A DNA stretch of 64,000 bases, from NCBI GenBank assembly GCA_020747065.1, contig JAGMVK010000006.1:372001-436000 (forward strand). The letters are read 5' to 3'. Position 1 is the stretch's first letter; each line of letters opens with the position of its first letter. Source of the stretch: Cadophora sp. MPI-SDFR-AT-0126 (lineage: Eukaryota > Ascomycota > Leotiomycetes > Helotiales > Ploettnerulaceae). The position numbers and the translations under genes are program-made. The notes under the pieces were generated by a model. It did no database searches and had not been told where the DNA came from. It was given only the letters and a program-made list of their open reading frames with translations. This document shows, one piece after another, positions 62,936-64,000 of this stretch.

Positions 62936-64000
62936 CTACTTATCAGCGCTTTTATCAAGCAATAGCCTCATAGCGCCCTCTTTTCTTTTGCTAGTAGCCC
63001 ACCATAGCGGTGTCCGGCCTCTAGTATCCTCTGACTTGATCACGGCGCCTTTATCAAGGAATAGCTTAATCGCGACCTCGTTCCCGTTCTCAGCAGCCCA
63101 GGAAAGCGGGGTCCGGCGGTTCTTATCCTTCGATTCAACATTGGCACCCTTATCAAGTAATTGTTTAACAACGCCATGATCGAACAATTCCTTCAAATCG
63201 ATGTCTTTCCAAGCACTAGTAGCCCACGACAATGGTGTCCGGCCGTACATGTCCTTTGCGTTAACATTGGCGCCGTTGATCAGTAATTGCTTCATACCGG
63301 CCTCGCTCGAGTACCGAGCAGCCCAGAATAATGGTGTCCAGCCACGCTCATCTTTCGACTCGATGTCGGCGCCTTTGTCAAGTAGCAAGTGTATAGTGGC
63401 CTCGTGATCTCTAGAAGCGGCCGCCGATAGCAAGGTCTGACCGCTTTCATTTCTCGACTCAATATCAGCGCCGTTGTCGAGTAGTAACTCCACGACGGCC
63501 TCGTACCCTCCTAAAGCGGCCCACCACAGCGGCGTGTAGCCATTATCATCCCTTGACTCGGTATCGGCACTGGCCTTAAGCAGCATCTTGGTAACAGCCT
63601 CATGCCCTCCCTTGGCGGCATGTAGCAGTGGTGTCCAGCCAGAGGTATCTTTTGGATCTGATTTGACGTCGCTTCGAGCCAGCAACAACCACACCACATC
63701 GTTGTGGCCCCTCTCTGCTGCGTATGATAGCGGTGTCCGTCCGCTTTTTCCAGTTGAGTTGGTCTCAATATGCCGTTGGGCTAACAACAATCGGACATCT
63801 TCTACGCGTCCACCTGCTGCTGCGCGGGATAGTAATTCCCGTCCATCCTCATCCGCAAAGTCGCCGCCCTTTCCTTGTGGCATGAGTAATAGTGCTGTTG
63901 CTTTTGTGACATCCGTAAAATTCGTTAGCCTCCCGTCAAACAAATCCCAATCCGAGTCTTCACAGGTCGTCTTGGAAGCGATTCCACATTCTTTCGCTCT
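62936..64000 (-). CDS. Ankyrin repeat protein, 5' part outside the window
   Basis: The frame is open from the right edge (…AKECGIASKTTCEDSDWDLFDGRL) to a TAG at 62936-62938, about 355 codons. About nine ankyrin repeats of 33-35 residues are visible (GRTPLSYAAERGH, GYTPLWWAALGGY, GWTPLFWAARYSS, RRTPLSWAAENGN). The missing N-terminus lies beyond 64000, so whether it carries a NACHT, patatin or HET-type effector cannot be seen; the segment before the repeats resembles the linker of such proteins. The repeats have the near-consensus sequence (LLLDKGADIESKD) of young, rapidly evolving fungal repertoires. The stop falls in the middle of a repeat (LLLDKSADK) and eroded repeats follow it, so the C-terminus was probably shortened by mutation. 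Confidence 0.85.
   Translation of the reverse strand, partial: RAKECGIASKTTCEDSDWDLFDGRLTNFTDVTKATALLLMPQGKGGDFADEDGRELLSRAAAGGRVEDVRLLLAQRHIETNSTGKSGRTPLSYAAERGHNDVVWLLLARSDVKSDPKDTSGWTPLLHAAKGGHEAVTKMLLKASADTESRDDNGYTPLWWAALGGYEAVVELLLDNGADIESRNESGQTLLSAAASRDHEATIHLLLDKGADIESKDERGWTPLFWAARYSSEAGMKQLLINGANVNAKDMYGRTPLSWATSAWKDIDLKELFDHGVVKQLLDKGANVESKDKNRRTPLSWAAENGNEVAIKLFLDKGAVIKSEDTRGRTPLWWATSKRKEGAMRLLLDKSADK

Noticed and set aside
1..64000. CRISPR arrays, rRNA or intact tRNA genes, complete transposons
   Set aside because: No regular direct-repeat arrays, rRNA-like sequence, convincing cloverleaf or transposase/reverse transcriptase frame was seen on either strand.

Overview
The window is nuclear DNA of a filamentous ascomycete. 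Most protein-coding genes are split by short introns (44-123 nt, GT...AG, often with CTAAC/CTGAC-like branch sites). Intergenic spacers are 0.4-2 kb. The families are typically fungal: two Zn2Cys6 regulators, a Fungal_trans_2-type regulator, DHA14-type MFS, endopolygalacturonase, 2EXR, HET, and fungal ULD/ankyrin proteins. A pectinase plus this family set fits Pezizomycotina, and Leotiomycetes is my best guess, but the sequence alone does not fix the genus. All gene models were spliced by hand and are predictions.

Layout. 0-6 kb: a GAL80-like Gfo/Idh/MocA protein and a 993-residue ULD/ankyrin protein with no NTPase module. 7-13.5 kb: a DUF1961 secreted protein, a Ser/Thr-rich protein with a GPI-type tail, a Pro-rich secreted wall protein and a small polytopic membrane protein. 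14.9-21 kb: a gene carrying two copies of a domain I do not recognise, divergent from a large disordered protein across a spacer with a 28-G tract. 21-25.6 kb: an MFS efflux pump followed by a Zn2Cys6 regulator, with two CGG-N10-CCG inverted repeats in the pump promoter and a 20-bp perfect palindrome between the genes. 26-32.5 kb: a PrsW-like intramembrane protease, a complete five-intron endopolygalacturonase and an aspartic-protease-fold membrane protein lacking the usual catalytic motifs. 34.6-46.2 kb: C2H2 and Zn2Cys6 regulators, low-complexity proteins, a second gene with the unrecognised domain and a small basic two-exon protein. 47-57 kb: a hypothetical protein, a DOPA-dioxygenase-like protein, a Fungal_trans_2 regulator, a 2EXR protein and a single-pass membrane protein. 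57.4-64 kb: accessory debris, namely a HET pseudogene with two in-frame stops and a frameshift, a broken glycosyltransferase and an ankyrin gene running off the right edge with eroded repeats after its stop.

Main novelty. A ~200-residue module occurs three times in two genes 25 kb apart on the same strand: twice in 14864-17262 and once at the C-terminus of 42638-44779. Shared marks are an N-terminal [VL]A[NT]S...[KR]H[IV]L-like segment, FD-x2-DE[LI], [ML]DC and TW-x2-[WY]I. I know no named family for it. An AT-hook-like RGRP core and basic NLS-like clusters beside it suggest a nuclear role (inference).

Biology. The pump/regulator pair looks like a self-contained efflux module. The endopolygalacturonase and the secreted proteins fit a plant-associated or litter-degrading life. 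The ULD/ankyrin, HET and ankyrin genes belong to fungal self/non-self and NLR-like repertoires, and the right end looks like a site of turnover in that repertoire.
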